Source of the DNA: Amaurobius ferox
Taxonomy: Eukaryota; Arthropoda; Arachnida; Araneae; Amaurobiidae
Direction of reading: 5' to 3'
DNA length: 64,000 nucleotides
Assembly: GCA_951213105.1 (NCBI GenBank)
Contig: OX578155.1
Span: forward strand, 32,955,984-33,019,983
Position numbers and translations under genes: made by a program. Within the stretch, counting starts at the first letter, position 1, and each line of letters opens with the position of its first letter. Under the pieces are notes generated by a model. The model was not told where the DNA came from and did not search any database. It was given only the letters and a program-made list of their open reading frames with translations. Positions 32,850 to 43,697 of this stretch are shown here, piece by piece.

Positions 32850-33996
32850 CAATTTAAGCAACCGATTCCTGTAATGAAAATTAAAAATTTTTATTCCTAC
32901 ATATATCAACACAAAAATTAAATAGAGAATGACTCAATTCGTCTGTCTCATAACAGAATTTTATTTTATTTTTTTTTTCCAAATTTTACAGAAAAAAAAT
33001 TTAAAAATAGAAAAATGGAAAAAAATTTAAAAATTGGTGTGTTGGGTCCCAAATGATTGTAACTATAGCACGTTACCTTTCGCTTTAAAGGGCTTGAAAA
33101 AATGTTTTGATTGATACCTAACTTGGGGTAACTTACTCAAAAGGGAAAGGGGGCAATGACATCAAAAACAACAAAATTGTATCCTGGCTATTTTTCACAA
33201 CAATAATTTAAACAATTAATTATCGCTATCATTAAGTCATAAATAAACACTTTTGTGCATAATTATGTCAAATTTAATCCTATTTTGCCATGTAAAAAAA
33301 ATATATAATTTGAAAGTCTTCGCTCGAATTTAAAAAAAAATATATGCTTCCAAGTTCTAGATTTTTTGATAACAAAGCCAGATATAAAGTTTCATGAAAA
33401 TCCATTAATATTTGTGGCTGCTACAGTGTACACAAGAAAACGACTACTGACATCAAACAGACAGGCGGACATTACTCCAAAATTAGTCAAAACGTGTCTA
33501 ATGCATCACATGATGGACATCACGTGATGAGCATGTGAACAGAATAGACCTATAAAAACATAACTGTGCCAATGTGCGGTTATAATATTGGGAATGTATA
33601 AACTTTGTCGGGAGTAAGGGAAACCGGAGCAAGTTGATGCATTGTAAGTTTTATTTATTTTTTTTTATATATTTTCATATTTACTTTGAATGTTTTCGAA
33701 AATACTAAAATTTACTTTGTTTCTTCATCTATAGCTAGAATCAATTAAAATTTATGAGATTAAAATCATAAACTAATACACGATAGTTCAGTTAGACGTT
33801 ATGTTTGAATGAATTGAAAGATTGTTTAGTCAGATTGTTTAGGTAGAAGTAGAATTGTATCAATCTGACTGACTTGGGCAAGATGACACTGATAAGAAAA
33901 ATGTTACTGTATAATAAAAATGTAAAAAACAGAGTTTTATGGAGTACATACTATTGTTTTCCATGTTAAAGAATAAAGAAAACATAAAAGAAAAAA
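32850..33996. other. Intronic AT-rich DNA
   Basis: No gene recognised. It contains A-runs, one segment resembling a dispersed repeat (33370-33480, 'ctgctacagtgtacacaagaaaacgac') and no conserved ORF. Confidence 0.5.
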
Positions 33997-34690
33997 TCTG
34001 ATGTGGGAAGCACATGACTTTCTTTATATAATGAAATGAATTTACTACTTTTACAATTTAAGAAAAATGTCATTCTTATAGTAGATATTTATATTATTGA
34101 ATTTTCTTTAATTAGTCGTCATTTTCATTAATTTAGCCATTTTTATCCATTTGGCAGGATTTTCGTTAATTTGGCAACATTTAAAAATGTCGCCAAAGTT
34201 GGCGACATTCCGCTAAATTCGTCGCCAAAATCTCTCCAAGCGTTATAGACGGAGGAATAAGTTATTCTAACAGCAGATAAATGACTATTGGCGTTCAAAT
34301 ACAAAAGTATTACTCAAAGTATCTTTTCGCGTGAATGGAATGAGTTAGATCCACGAGAATGATGTCACCAGATTTGTCGCATGATATTACATATGAAGAG
34401 TGAACATGTTTCTTAAGAGTTGATATTTTTTTTTCATTTATGGGAATTTTTTATAAATTTATTTAAAAAGTGTGCAATATCTCGGGAACGGTTCATGCTA
34501 GCGTTCTAAAGTTTATGTCAATCGTTTTCTAAGGAAAAATTACATCAGAAATGTCTATTTGAGTACCTTTATTAAAGGTTTTGATTTTTTGATGATTTCT
34601 TCAAAATTTCACTCGAAAATTTAGGGGGATTCTGAATTTAGTGGGGGGGGGGGGGTTTCTCAATTCGATTGTACTTGAAAAGACTGTAAT
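33997..34690 (+). mobile_element. Family F copy, 3'-truncated
   Basis: It starts TCTGATGTGGGAAGCACATG after six A and carries the paired TTGGCGAC/TCGCCAA blocks at 34190-34240. It runs to a 13-G tract (34643), where the 36-bp minisatellite begins instead of the usual CA-rich tail and hairpin. Confidence 0.65.
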
Positions 34691-34990
34691 CTGAAATCAA
34701 GTATGCTAAATAGAAAACACATTCATCTGAAATCAAGTATGCTAAATAGAAAACACATTCATCTGAAATCAAGTATGCTAAATAGAAAACACATTCATCT
34801 GAAATCAAGTATGCTAAATAGAAAACACATTCATCTGAAATCAAGTATGCTAAATAGAAAACACTGTTATCTGAAATCAAGTATGCTAAATAGAAAATAC
34901 TACCATCTGGAATCAAATATGTCAAATAGTAAATACTGTCATCTGAAAGCAAGTATGCCAAATTGAAAACACTTTTATCTGAAATCAAGT
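34683..34990. repeat. 36-bp minisatellite, ~8 units
   Basis: Units of the form 'atctgaaatcaagtatgcta' plus 16 bp repeat at exactly 36 bp; the first four or five are almost identical and the last three diverged. Because 36 is a multiple of three, both strands stay open: plus (34703-34966) repeats MLNRKHIHLKSS, minus (34988-34638) repeats ISDECVFYLAYL. Neither is likely to be a gene. Confidence 0.93.
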
Positions 34991-35254
34991 ATAAGAATAA
35001 TAAAGAATAAAAATATAAATAAACTGACGAATTTTCAAGACTATTTTTGATCGCTTCTTTTTAAATGCTGTCCTGGAACAAATCAAACAGAGCACAAAAA
35101 AAGTGAACCGGGCTCAGTAGAAATAATAATTCTGCTGAACTGAATAAATATCAATAACAGATGATTTTACTTTAAATTATAGAAGGTATTAAAAACAAAT
35201 TGCTGAAACTTCTCTATTGCAAAAACTGTTGAAATGTAAAATATATATTAAAAA

Positions 35255-36016
35255 TCTGATGTGGGCAACACATGACTTTCCTTATATAATGTAATGAATT
35301 TACTAATTTTACAGAAAAAAAAATAGGTTTTTCTTATAGTAAATACTAATATTCTTTCCAAGATATTGAATTTTCGACAATTAGTCGTCATTTTCATTGA
35401 TTTAGCGTCATTTTTATCCATTTGGCGAGATTTTCGTTAATTTAGAAGCATTTCAAAAAGTCGCCAAGTTGGCGACATTCCGCCAAATTCGTCGCCAAAA
35501 TCTCGCCAAGCGTTATGGACGAAGAAATAAGTTATTCTTACTGCAGATAAACGACTATTGGCGTTCAAATACAAAAATATTACTTAAAGTATATTTTTTC
35601 ATGAATGGAACGAGCTAGATCCACGAGAATGATGTCACCCAATTTATCGCATGGTATTACATATGAAAAGTGAACATGTTTCTCAATAGGAAATATTTTT
35701 ATTTTATATGACTTTTTGATAATTTTTTGAAAAATTGTACAATATCTTGAGAACGGTTTATGATAGCGTTCTAAAATTTATGTCAATCATTTTCTAATGA
35801 AAAATTACATAAGAAATATCTGTTTGCGTAACTTTATTAGTGGTTTTGATTTTTTGACGATTTTTTTAAAATTTCATTCGAAAATTTAGGGGGGTTCTGA
35901 GCATTCGATAGCGTATAAAAACAATAGGCTTTCAGTGTTTACGGATTGTGATTTTTGTACCAAATTTTGTTCGAATCTGTCCATTCGTTCGTCAGTTATC
36001 GTCTCCACTTATTGCC
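35255..36016 (+). mobile_element. Family F copy, 3'-truncated
   Basis: It starts TCTGATGTGGGCAACACATG after four A and matches the F copy at 37669 throughout. It stops at 'cagttatcgtctccac', where other copies continue into the CA-rich tail. Confidence 0.7.
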
Positions 36017-36460
36017 TAAAGCTTGCTTTAAAGCTTATTGGCAAATAACAAATGACTTTTTGAACAAAAACTATAATTACTTTCTTGGTTGCAAATTTTC
36101 AATCATTTTTCTTTCACAAGTCTTAATCATTATGTATTATACAGAAACGTATATTACTGTTTCCTAGTAAACATATGAATATATAATAAATGAAAATAAA
36201 AGCAAAAAGCTTATGAATCCGGACTGTGCAGCAACGGACTTCCAAGAGCTGCGACTTTGTAGCAGATCTTGGCGTGATTTTCGATTATGCATTTATTTCA
36301 GTTCTTACTATTTTGCCGTCAGTCCTTTGAGAAGCATATAAATGTTGTTTTACTGCATATCATTCCTTAAAATTACACACTTTGTGCTTTATTTTATTTT
36401 ATATGTTGTCATGACTACAAAAATATGGACAAATTTATAGAAATCGAAAAGAAAAAATAC

Positions 36461-36642
36461 CTCTAAGTAGTCGAATTTACAGTCAGAATGTTGTTCTATT
36501 TCGATGTTATGAATGGTGAAGTTCACGAGGTAACCATGGGGAAGGTGTACCTCGTAAATACATATAGCATTCGAAGGATACGGTTCAGGGTAATATGGCG
36601 AGGTAAGAAGGCCTGTCAGTTCTGTATATACACCAACGCAAA
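36461..36642 (-). CDS. CUB-domain gene, exon with the domain's first half
   Basis: Minus-strand exon of 182 nt between an acceptor TTTTCTTTCTCAG and a donor GAG|GTATTT. It encodes CVGVYTELTGLLTSPYYPEPY, followed after a Pro-Ser-Asn stretch by CIYEVHLP and later FTIHNIEIEQHSDCKFDYLE. This is the N-terminal half of a CUB domain: C-x-G start, G.l.SP.YP..YP signature, the second and third Cys, and the CxxDYLE calcium-site region. It starts with two bases of a split codon and ends in phase 0. Together with 32444-32574 it covers nearly a whole CUB domain, but the short 'RDG...GR' link is missing. The intervening ~3.9 kb is filled with repeats. The gene is probably a secreted or membrane protein (inference from CUB). 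Confidence 0.85.
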
Positions 36643-36682
36643 CTGAGAAAGAAAACAATATATTAATAATTAGACACTAATA

Positions 36683-37573
36683 CAGGGTGCGGCAGAAAGA
36701 ACGTTTTGATTTGGCAGAAGCGTTGCTTCGCTCATAGTAGAGGTACAGCAGAGAGCATGGTCTCTTTTGACTTGTTTGCGCATGCCATCTTTAGTTACCT
36801 TAATGGCTTGGAGCGGAGAGCATCCTGCTTTTGTTGTTGAAGAGTTTGTTACGAACGGTGAATCTGTGATAACGACGCAACGGGCCTTCCGAAAGCTCGA
36901 GGCTTTCCTCGAGAAGTCCTCCAGCGACCACTCCATAGTCTGAAAGTAACAGTTTGGTACGCCTTAGGTGATTTCGGTGTGTTGGGTCCTTATTTCTTTG
37001 AAGAGGGCGGTGTTACAGTGACAGTAACGTCTGAGCGCTACTGTGAATTGCTTGAGAATTTTCTGCGTCCAAAAGTTAACGGTTTACTCAACGCTCATGA
37101 TCCGAAAAATGTATGGTTTCAGCAAGATGGAGCCACGCCGCATACCTCTAGAAGGTCACTTGGAATTCTCAGAAACATGTTTCCGGGCCACCTTGTCTCT
37201 TTAAGGGGTGATATCGGTTGGCCACCGCTTTCGCCGGATTTGGCCGCATGTGATTTTTTTTTTGTGGGGTATCTCAAATCAAAAGTGTACCAACACCGAC
37301 CAACAAATTTGCAAGCACTCAAGGCAGCAATTACGCAAGAAATCACGGCTAATCCGCGGGACATGGTCCGCAGATCACTGCAAAATTTCCGAAACAGACT
37401 TCAAAACTGCATCGACATTGACCGTCGCCATTTAACTGATGTACTCTTCAAAACTTAATGGATAACAAGGGCATACTGTGTACTTCTCAAGTATGAAAGA
37501 TTTCTTTCTCCATCTTGCTTTGTATTTTTTTTATTGACGTTCCAAATCGGTACGCTCTTTTTGCCGCACCCTG
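36683..37573 (+). mobile_element. DUF4817-type mariner-like element, internally deleted
   Basis: The ends are CAGGGTGCGGCAGAAAGA and, at the right, TTTTTGCCGCACCCTG, giving inverted repeats of ~22 bp with a few mismatches. TA dinucleotides flank both sides (36681-36682 and 37574-37575), the Tc1/mariner target. The element is 891 bp, short for an autonomous one. Confidence 0.88.
36803..37458 (+). pseudogene. DUF4817-type transposase, N- and C-termini joined by deletion
   Basis: ATG 36803 begins MAWSGEHPAFVVEEFV...SVITTQRAFR, the DUF4817 helix-turn-helix start. Within ~10 codons the sequence jumps to a degraded stretch and then to the catalytic half in another frame: KVTVWYALGDFG, GPYFFEEGG (open frame 36979-37458), NVWFQQDGATPHTS with the second catalytic Asp, WPPLSPDLAACDFFF with the third acidic position, and a helical tail ending HLTDVLFKT. 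About 130 codons containing the DNA-binding linker and first Asp are gone. The family makes cut-and-paste insertions at TA. The downstream half is intact, so the deletion rather than point decay inactivated it. Confidence 0.87.
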
Positions 37574-37668
37574 TATAATACGATATTTTAAAACACAGGT
37601 TAAGAAAAAAATTAAATATACACTAATAAAATACGATATTTTGAAACGCTGCTTGCAGAAAAAAAAAA

Positions 37669-38588
37669 TCTGCTGAGGGCAACACATGACTTTCTTTATA
37701 TAATATAATGAATTTACTAATGTTACAGTAAAAAAATAGGTTTTTCTTATAGTGAATACTAATATTTTTTCCAAGATATTGAATTTTCGACAATTAGTCG
37801 TCATTTTCATCGATTTAGCGTCATTTTTATCCATTTGGCGAGATTTTCGTTAATTTGGCAACATTTCAAAAAGTCGCCAATTTGGCGACATTCCGACAAA
37901 TTCTCGCCAAGCGTTATGGATGAAGAAATAAGTTATTCTTACAGCAGACAAATGACTATTGGCGTTCAAATACAAAGGTATTACTCAAAGTATCTTTTAC
38001 CATGAATGGAACGAGCTAGATCCACGAGAATGATGTCACCCAATTTATCGTATGGTATTACATATGAAAAGTGAACATATTTCTCAATAGCAAATATTTT
38101 TTTTTATTTTATATGACTTTTTGATAATTTTTTTGAAAAATGTGCAATATCTCGAGAACGGTTTATGTTAGCGTTCTAAAATTTATGCCAATCGTTTTCT
38201 AATGAAAAATTACATAAGAAATGTCTATCTGCGTAACTTTATTAGTGGTTTTGATTTTTTTACGATTTTTTAAAATTTTATTCGAAAATTTAGGGGGGTT
38301 CTGAGCATTCGATTGCGTATAAAAGCAATAGGCTTCCAGTGTTTGCGGATTGTGATTTTTGTACCAAATTTGGTTCGAATCGGTCCATTCGTTCGTCAGT
38401 TATCGTCTCCACAGACTCACTGACACACACACATACTTTCACACACACACACACACAGACATCACTTCAAAAATGTTTGATTCGTGATCAGGGATGCTTG
38501 AAATGTACTCTCCCGTCGAAAACTCGAATTCGAATTTTCGACTCCGTCACAATACTTTCCTTATACATTATATATATAAGGAAAGTAA
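37669..38588 (+). mobile_element. Family F copy, complete, best reference
   Basis: It runs from TCTGCTGAGGGCAACACATG to a terminal hairpin (ACTTTCCTTATA...TATAAGGAAAGT, 38555-38587). In order it holds the TTGGCGAC/TCGCCAA blocks (37870-37910), 'ttcgaaaatttagggggg', 'atcgtctccacagactcac', a CA microsatellite (38430-38458), 'gtcgaaaactcgaattcg' and the hairpin. An open frame of 88 codons at 38339 reflects this composition and is not a gene. Confidence 0.7.
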
Positions 38589-38999
38589 AAATAATTAAAC
38601 ATTAATATAATACGATATTTTAAAACACTGGTTGTCAAAAAATTTAAATAGGCACTAATATAATACAATATTTTAAAACATTAGTTGGCAAAAGAATTTA
38701 GTCAGTAATATAATACGATATTTTAAAACACTAGTTGGCAAAAAAATATATAGACACTAATATAATACGATATTTTAAAACACTGGATAGATAAAAAATG
38801 ACATAGACACTAATATAATACGATATTTTAAAACACTGGTTTAGAAAACAAATATTAAATATTTCATCTGGTAAAATTTATGGTAATTCCGGTAGATTTT
38901 TTTTATTGTTGAATCTGTAATAACAATCAATGTACCCTATCTCTCGCTGTTAAGGGAGAAGATATTGAATTCAGAGACTACGTAAAATTAAAGTTATAA

Positions 39000-39990
39000 G
39001 TATTGATAAAGCTGTATGAATTACATAATTTTTGTTGAAGATTGACACAACTTTCAATTTATTTCTTCAAAGAGACACTGCTGGATAATTTATCATACAT
39101 TACATGAGTAGTTTATGAAATCCTTTCGGAAGCTATATGAAATAACTTTATTAAAGATTGACATAACTTAAAATTCATTTCTCCAAAGAGACACTTGCGG
39201 TTTATTTATATATATAAGACATCCTTTAAGAATCCATCTGAAATAATTTTGGTTAAAGATTAACATAATTTTAAATTCATTTCTTCAAAGAAACACTGGT
39301 GGTTATTTATCATATATATTGCAGGAGTAGTATAAGAAATCCTTTATATTAAAATCCTTTATATTAAAAATTGACATAACTTAATCCATTTCTTCAAAGA
39401 GACACTGGAGGTTTATTTATCATACATTACAGGAGTAGTGTAAGAAATCCCTTGAGAAGCTGTCTGAAATAATTTTTGTTGAAGATTGACATAATTTTAA
39501 CCTTTTGCTTACGGGTGGGACAGCGTCAATCGCAAACGAAGAACCTCTCAAAAAGACAGGTATTTGACACAATCTATCCCCAAAATTCATTTCTTCAAAG
39601 ATACACTCGAGGTTTATTTATCATATATTACAGAAGTAGTATAAGAATTCCTTTGAGAAGCTATCTGAAATAAATTTTGTTGAAAATTGACATAACTTTA
39701 AATTAATTTCTTCAAACACTGGTGGTTATTTTTCATATATATTGCAGGAGTAATATAAGAAATCCTTTGAGAAGCTATCTAAAATAATTTATATTAAAGA
39801 TTTACTTAACTTTAAATTCATTTCTTTAAAGAGACACTGGTGGTTTATTTACCATATACAGGAGTGTATAAGAAATCCTATGAGAAAGTATCTGAAGTAT
39901 TTGTTGTTGAAGATTGACATAACATTTTCATTATTTCTTCAAACAAACACTGTTGGTTTATTTACTCCATATTACAGTAGTACTACTATA
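39000..39990. repeat. ~115-bp minisatellite, 8-9 units
   Basis: The block 'catttcttcaaagagacactgg...tttattta' recurs near 39065, 39183, 39287, 39388, 39594, 39711, 39826 and 39941, with 'gaagattgacataac' between. An ~80-bp unrelated segment (39500-39580) interrupts one unit. Units are clearly diverged. Confidence 0.8.
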
Positions 39991-39999
39991 AGAATTAAA

Positions 40000-41950
40000 A
40001 TTCTTATAAAATTATTTTTCAATTTCATTTCATTTTTCTTCAAGATATTAAATTAAAAGTCTATGTAAAATTTTTGCATAGATTAAAAGAACTTTCTTTA
40101 ATTGAAGCTATTTAAATCACATAATTTTCATTCAAAATTGAAGTGATATGTATTTTAACGTTTTGTTTAAAAAGTGTCTAAAACCTCTACCCTTTGGCTA
40201 CCGACACTGATAAAATACTTTTCACATTTAATAGGAATAGTTACAATGTGATTTATCATATTAGTTAGAGGATTAAGATTTGATAATCTCATGTTCCCAC
40301 AAAACAAAAATCCCCATCCCTTGGTTGCAAAAAAAGTCAATTTATCATGAGTTTCATCAAATATAGTAACTCAAGATAAATTCAAGACTGTAATGTAAGG
40401 CAGGCATTTTCAGCAGCATGGAATCAGAACCTGAAGCTGCCGGTTTTACTCTCGGAGATATACTATGTTGTTTTAACCAGGACTGTGAAGAAATAATCCG
40501 GACTCATGGGAAGAGGAGGGGGGGGGGGGAACAACTCATCGACCCTGATTTTGCTTAGGCCTAATTCTCAATTTTCCTTCACAGAGAGTTTAGTTTCAAA
40601 GTAGTTTGTATATTTCAGAGAAAATTTAAGGTATAAGGTGATGAGGTTAAACGAAAAAAAGTAGAAGAAACCGGAAAATAATAAATATAAATATTTTTTT
40701 CAATTTATAACTATTATTTAATTTTCCTCAATAATCAAAACATTTGAAACAGAACATCTTTTTGCTTTTGCGAACCAGATTTGCGGCGGAACCACAGACT
40801 TTTAGCTAGAGATAGAAAGAGCGATGAATATTTATATATGCATTGAATCTCGGTAAAAGTACCTGCACCAAAAAAGTTCCATTCAATCCAAAAATATGAT
40901 GTCGCATTTCAGTTGAAAAGCCGATTCAATGGAAGGAAAAACTGATTATCACCTCCTGTCCTCCAATAAAAGTTGTGTTGCACAAATGTCCAGTACATTG
41001 CAAATTGCATTAAAACTTTTGGCGCATAATTTCACATCCTTAAGCATGCAGTATACATATTTTTTTTTCATATAAATTATTAATGCAAGAATCATTTATG
41101 AAACTTGAAACCGAAGATGAGAAGATGAGTAGTTTATGTTACAAAGGATTTTGAGTGAAAAAATTATCTTTTCATTTCCATAATCATTGTTTATATTTTT
41201 TCATTAATTTTTTTTATTCTATCATTTTTTTTTTAAAGAAAAGGTCAAAATTCGAGACCCCTGAAAAATCTAGGCCTTGGAGGATCACCCAGTCCTCTTT
41301 TCAACAGGCCTAGTTTTAACTAGTTACGTATAAATTTTAACAGAAAAAGCGAAAAGTCTGAAAATGATTGTCAACACAAAATATTCAGCAAGTTAACGAA
41401 ACTAGTGGGTCTGCTAGAGCCCCTTTTTGATATAAATATTTCTAAAAATTCTCCATTTTGGTTATTGTCACTTTCAAAGAGATGTAGTAAGGGATAATAT
41501 AACAACAATTTAAAGGGGGGGGGGGCATAATGTGTATCTACGAGTGAAAGACTTGGTTGGATATTGTTTAGCTATTGCGAGCGAAGCAAAAATCGCTTTG
41601 TTGCTTCCATAAAATAGAATTTAAGAGGTTATATATTTTTTACGTTTGTTGTAACGGTCATTCTTATTTTTCATCTGTCCGATAGCGATGAGCGAAAGAA
41701 CGCGACACTGTTTGGAAAAACTGTTTTCTTTTTTTTCAATAAAAAAAACGAATTGTTATTTCTAAACAGACGTCACTTCTGGCCAAGATTAGGCTATCAG
41801 CCAGGCAACCAATCAAAAGTTTATAAGCTTGGCGTCCCCCCCCCCCCCCACACACACACACCTTCTCGAATTCGACAAGACAGTCTCCTTTCTTCGTTCG
41901 TGAAAACAAACGAAACCACGAAAAACAGCATTTTACAATTAGCATCGCCT
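40000..41950. other. Intergenic DNA without a recognised gene
   Basis: AT-rich with poly-G tracts at 40518-40529 and 41515-41525 and a poly-C/CA tract at 41837-41862. A short frame of ~46 codons (40418-40558, MESEPEAAGF start) crosses the first G-run; it is not supported as a gene. Confidence 0.5.
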
Positions 41951-41954
41951 TTTT

Positions 41955-42607
41955 TGCTTTCCCTGCAATACATGGCAATGTATAGGGAAAGTATTGGAAT
42001 CATGCCGGAGATCGCAACTCGAGTTTTCGACGGATCTACACGTCTCGAGGCCTCTAGAATACGAAAGAACTATTTTTAGTGTGACGTCTGTGTGTGTGTG
42101 TGTGTGTGTGTGTACGTCTGTCTGTGTGTTTGTGTGTCTGTCTGTCTGTATGTCTGTGTATCTGTCTGTCTATCTGTGCAGATATTTTATCCTCTCTAAC
42201 CAAAAAACTAATTGACCGAATTTCATATTTTTCAGGTAAGTCACTTGTGGCAGAATCTGGTGCTGATTAGTTTTGGGTACGATTCGGGACAAAAGAACAC
42301 GCCTTTTCTTGCGAAATGGCCCGCAAAAATCTAAAATAAAAAACTACGTATGCTCAAATATATCCATTAAGTGATTGTTTAATACGTAATTTATAACGAA
42401 CAAAAGAATAAGACCAACCCAATTACACTAGGACTAGCCGTTGTAGAAATATCTTAGTTATTTCGTATTTTCTCTACGCCACCTTTGAAAAGAAATCCAG
42501 TTATCAAATGAGAACGAAAATTGAATTGAAAGTGAATTAAATGTAATTGAAATAAAGAAAACGTGAATATAAGTCTACAGGGAAAGTCATGTGCTGCCCA
42601 CATCAGA
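41955..42607 (-). mobile_element. Family F copy, reverse, with GT/CTGT microsatellite
   Basis: The hairpin end CTTTCCCTGCAATACATGG...TATAGGGAAAG (41957-41991) is at the left and TGCCCACATCAGA (TCTGATG start as complement) at the right. A (GT)n/(CTGT)n tract occupies 42088-42180. It belongs to the sub-type with 'ccaatac' before the hairpin, as at 8327 and 62180. Confidence 0.7.
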
Positions 42608-42788
42608 TTTTTACAAATAGTTTTCGTTTAAAAAAAAAAATCTTAGCGTTTTTAAAAAACAGCGAAACGCTCAATCACAGAATACTGTATTCAGAAGACT
42701 CACTTCCATAGGAACCCATGACAACATCTTTAACATGGGATTTCACATAGCCACTAGCGTCCCAGGAGCCAACCATCGAAACTACGAT

Positions 42789-43063
42789 TTTCCATTTCTT
42801 TCCGGTGGAAAGCTTATTTTCACTTTTCGAAATTAAATGGCATGAGTGATAAAATTTGGACTTATCTCAACTGCCATCCAATTACTCCGCCCTGTCGGAG
42901 CACCCTTTCGTTCTCTTCAAGAAACACTCATGTTAAAATCTGATTCCTCTCTGCCCTGTTAATTTGAAGATTAAAGGCAGCCATTCTTGGTCTGTCCTAC
43001 GCACAGACTAATGTAGTATTTTGTGGTCCTAGGCGCTTCTTAATGACTTCTTGAGATCTTGAA
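42789..43063. mobile_element. 275-bp insertion with 14-bp flanking duplication
   Basis: Unrelated to E; flanked by exact 14-mers. The length of the duplication fits target-primed retroposition, but no poly-A or known SINE head is visible. It contains the 24-bp micro-element at 43002-43025. Confidence 0.5.
43002..43025. mobile_element. 24-bp micro-element: two E termini joined
   Basis: CACAGACTAATG is followed directly by TAGTATTTTGTG, i.e. 12 bp of each family E end. The flanks GTCCTACG and GTCCTAGG agree at seven of eight positions. Confidence 0.6.
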
Positions 43064-43697
43064 ATCGAAACTACGATGTACACAAAGCTCGGCTGTTAGA
43101 TTTGGCGACTGTAGCTCGCTTGGCCATTTTATGTTAATGCGGCCAAAAAAAAAAAAATTACGATACTGTACTCTTATAATTTTTTTTACTACAAACATGA
43201 GCAGAATTTAAAAATACTCCTATCTGCAATATATTTATTAGTTTAAGTAAATTTAAATAAATAAGCATAGATATATATTTCATTCATGTAATCATAAACT
43301 AATAAAAAATTGAAGCACTGCATCGCTATAAATCATTATGCACCAAAAATTACAAGTTAACATACTCAAAAGACTGAAATATTATATAATATTTTCAGTC
43401 TAAAAAGTATACTAGTGTATTGATTGTAAAATTACTTAGTTCTTAATTTATTCTTGGATGCTGTTAATATATATTTTTTAAAAACTCTAATATTTTTATA
43501 AACAAATTTACATAAATGCACTATCAAAGGTGTGGATCTCAATCGTTAATTACAAGGGGAACATCTCGGCGAAAACCATCACTGACCGTCGCTAAGCGTG
43601 CCAACTTTGACATTTGATTTGAATTTGGTCGAAGATGGAGTGCGCTGCGGTAGAGACAGAAACGTCTGTATACATTACTGACGAAGCAAATAAAATC

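Larger units (their letters stand above)
36660..38850. repeat. ~55-bp minisatellite split by two insertions
   Basis: Units of the form 'acactaatataatacgatat...aacactgg' are visible at 36671, 37574, 37618, 38600, 38650, 38705, 38755 and 38805. The array is interrupted by a DUF4817 element (36683-37573) at a TA and by an F copy (37669-38588) after an A-run. Confidence 0.8.
42676..43676 (-). mobile_element. Family E copy, reverse, with a 275-bp insertion
   Basis: The right terminus is CACAGAATACTGTATTCAG (as complement) at 42676; the left terminus near 43676 is degraded (TCTGTATACATTACTG). The palindrome at ~43371 and the 'gccaagc' blocks match other copies. ATCGAAACTACGAT is duplicated at 42775-42788 and 43064-43077 around a 275-bp unrelated insert. 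Confidence 0.7.

Noticed and set aside
34638..34988. 116-codon repetitive protein on the minus strand
   Set aside because: A product of the 36-bp minisatellite; the plus strand is equally open.
36979..37458. Independent 159-aa gene
   Set aside because: It is the C-terminal catalytic half of the deleted DUF4817 transposase inside TIRs.
38339..38605. 88-codon plus-strand ORF with a Thr-His run
   Set aside because: Lies wholly in family F, and the Thr-His run is the CA microsatellite.
40418..40558. 46-codon frame starting MESEPEAAGF
   Set aside because: Protein-like at first but short, crosses a poly-G run, and has no splice signals or recognised family.
41753..42215. Overlapping ORFs with poly-Pro/His and Cys-Val runs
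   Set aside because: Caused by poly-C, CA and GT tracts of a family F copy and its flank.
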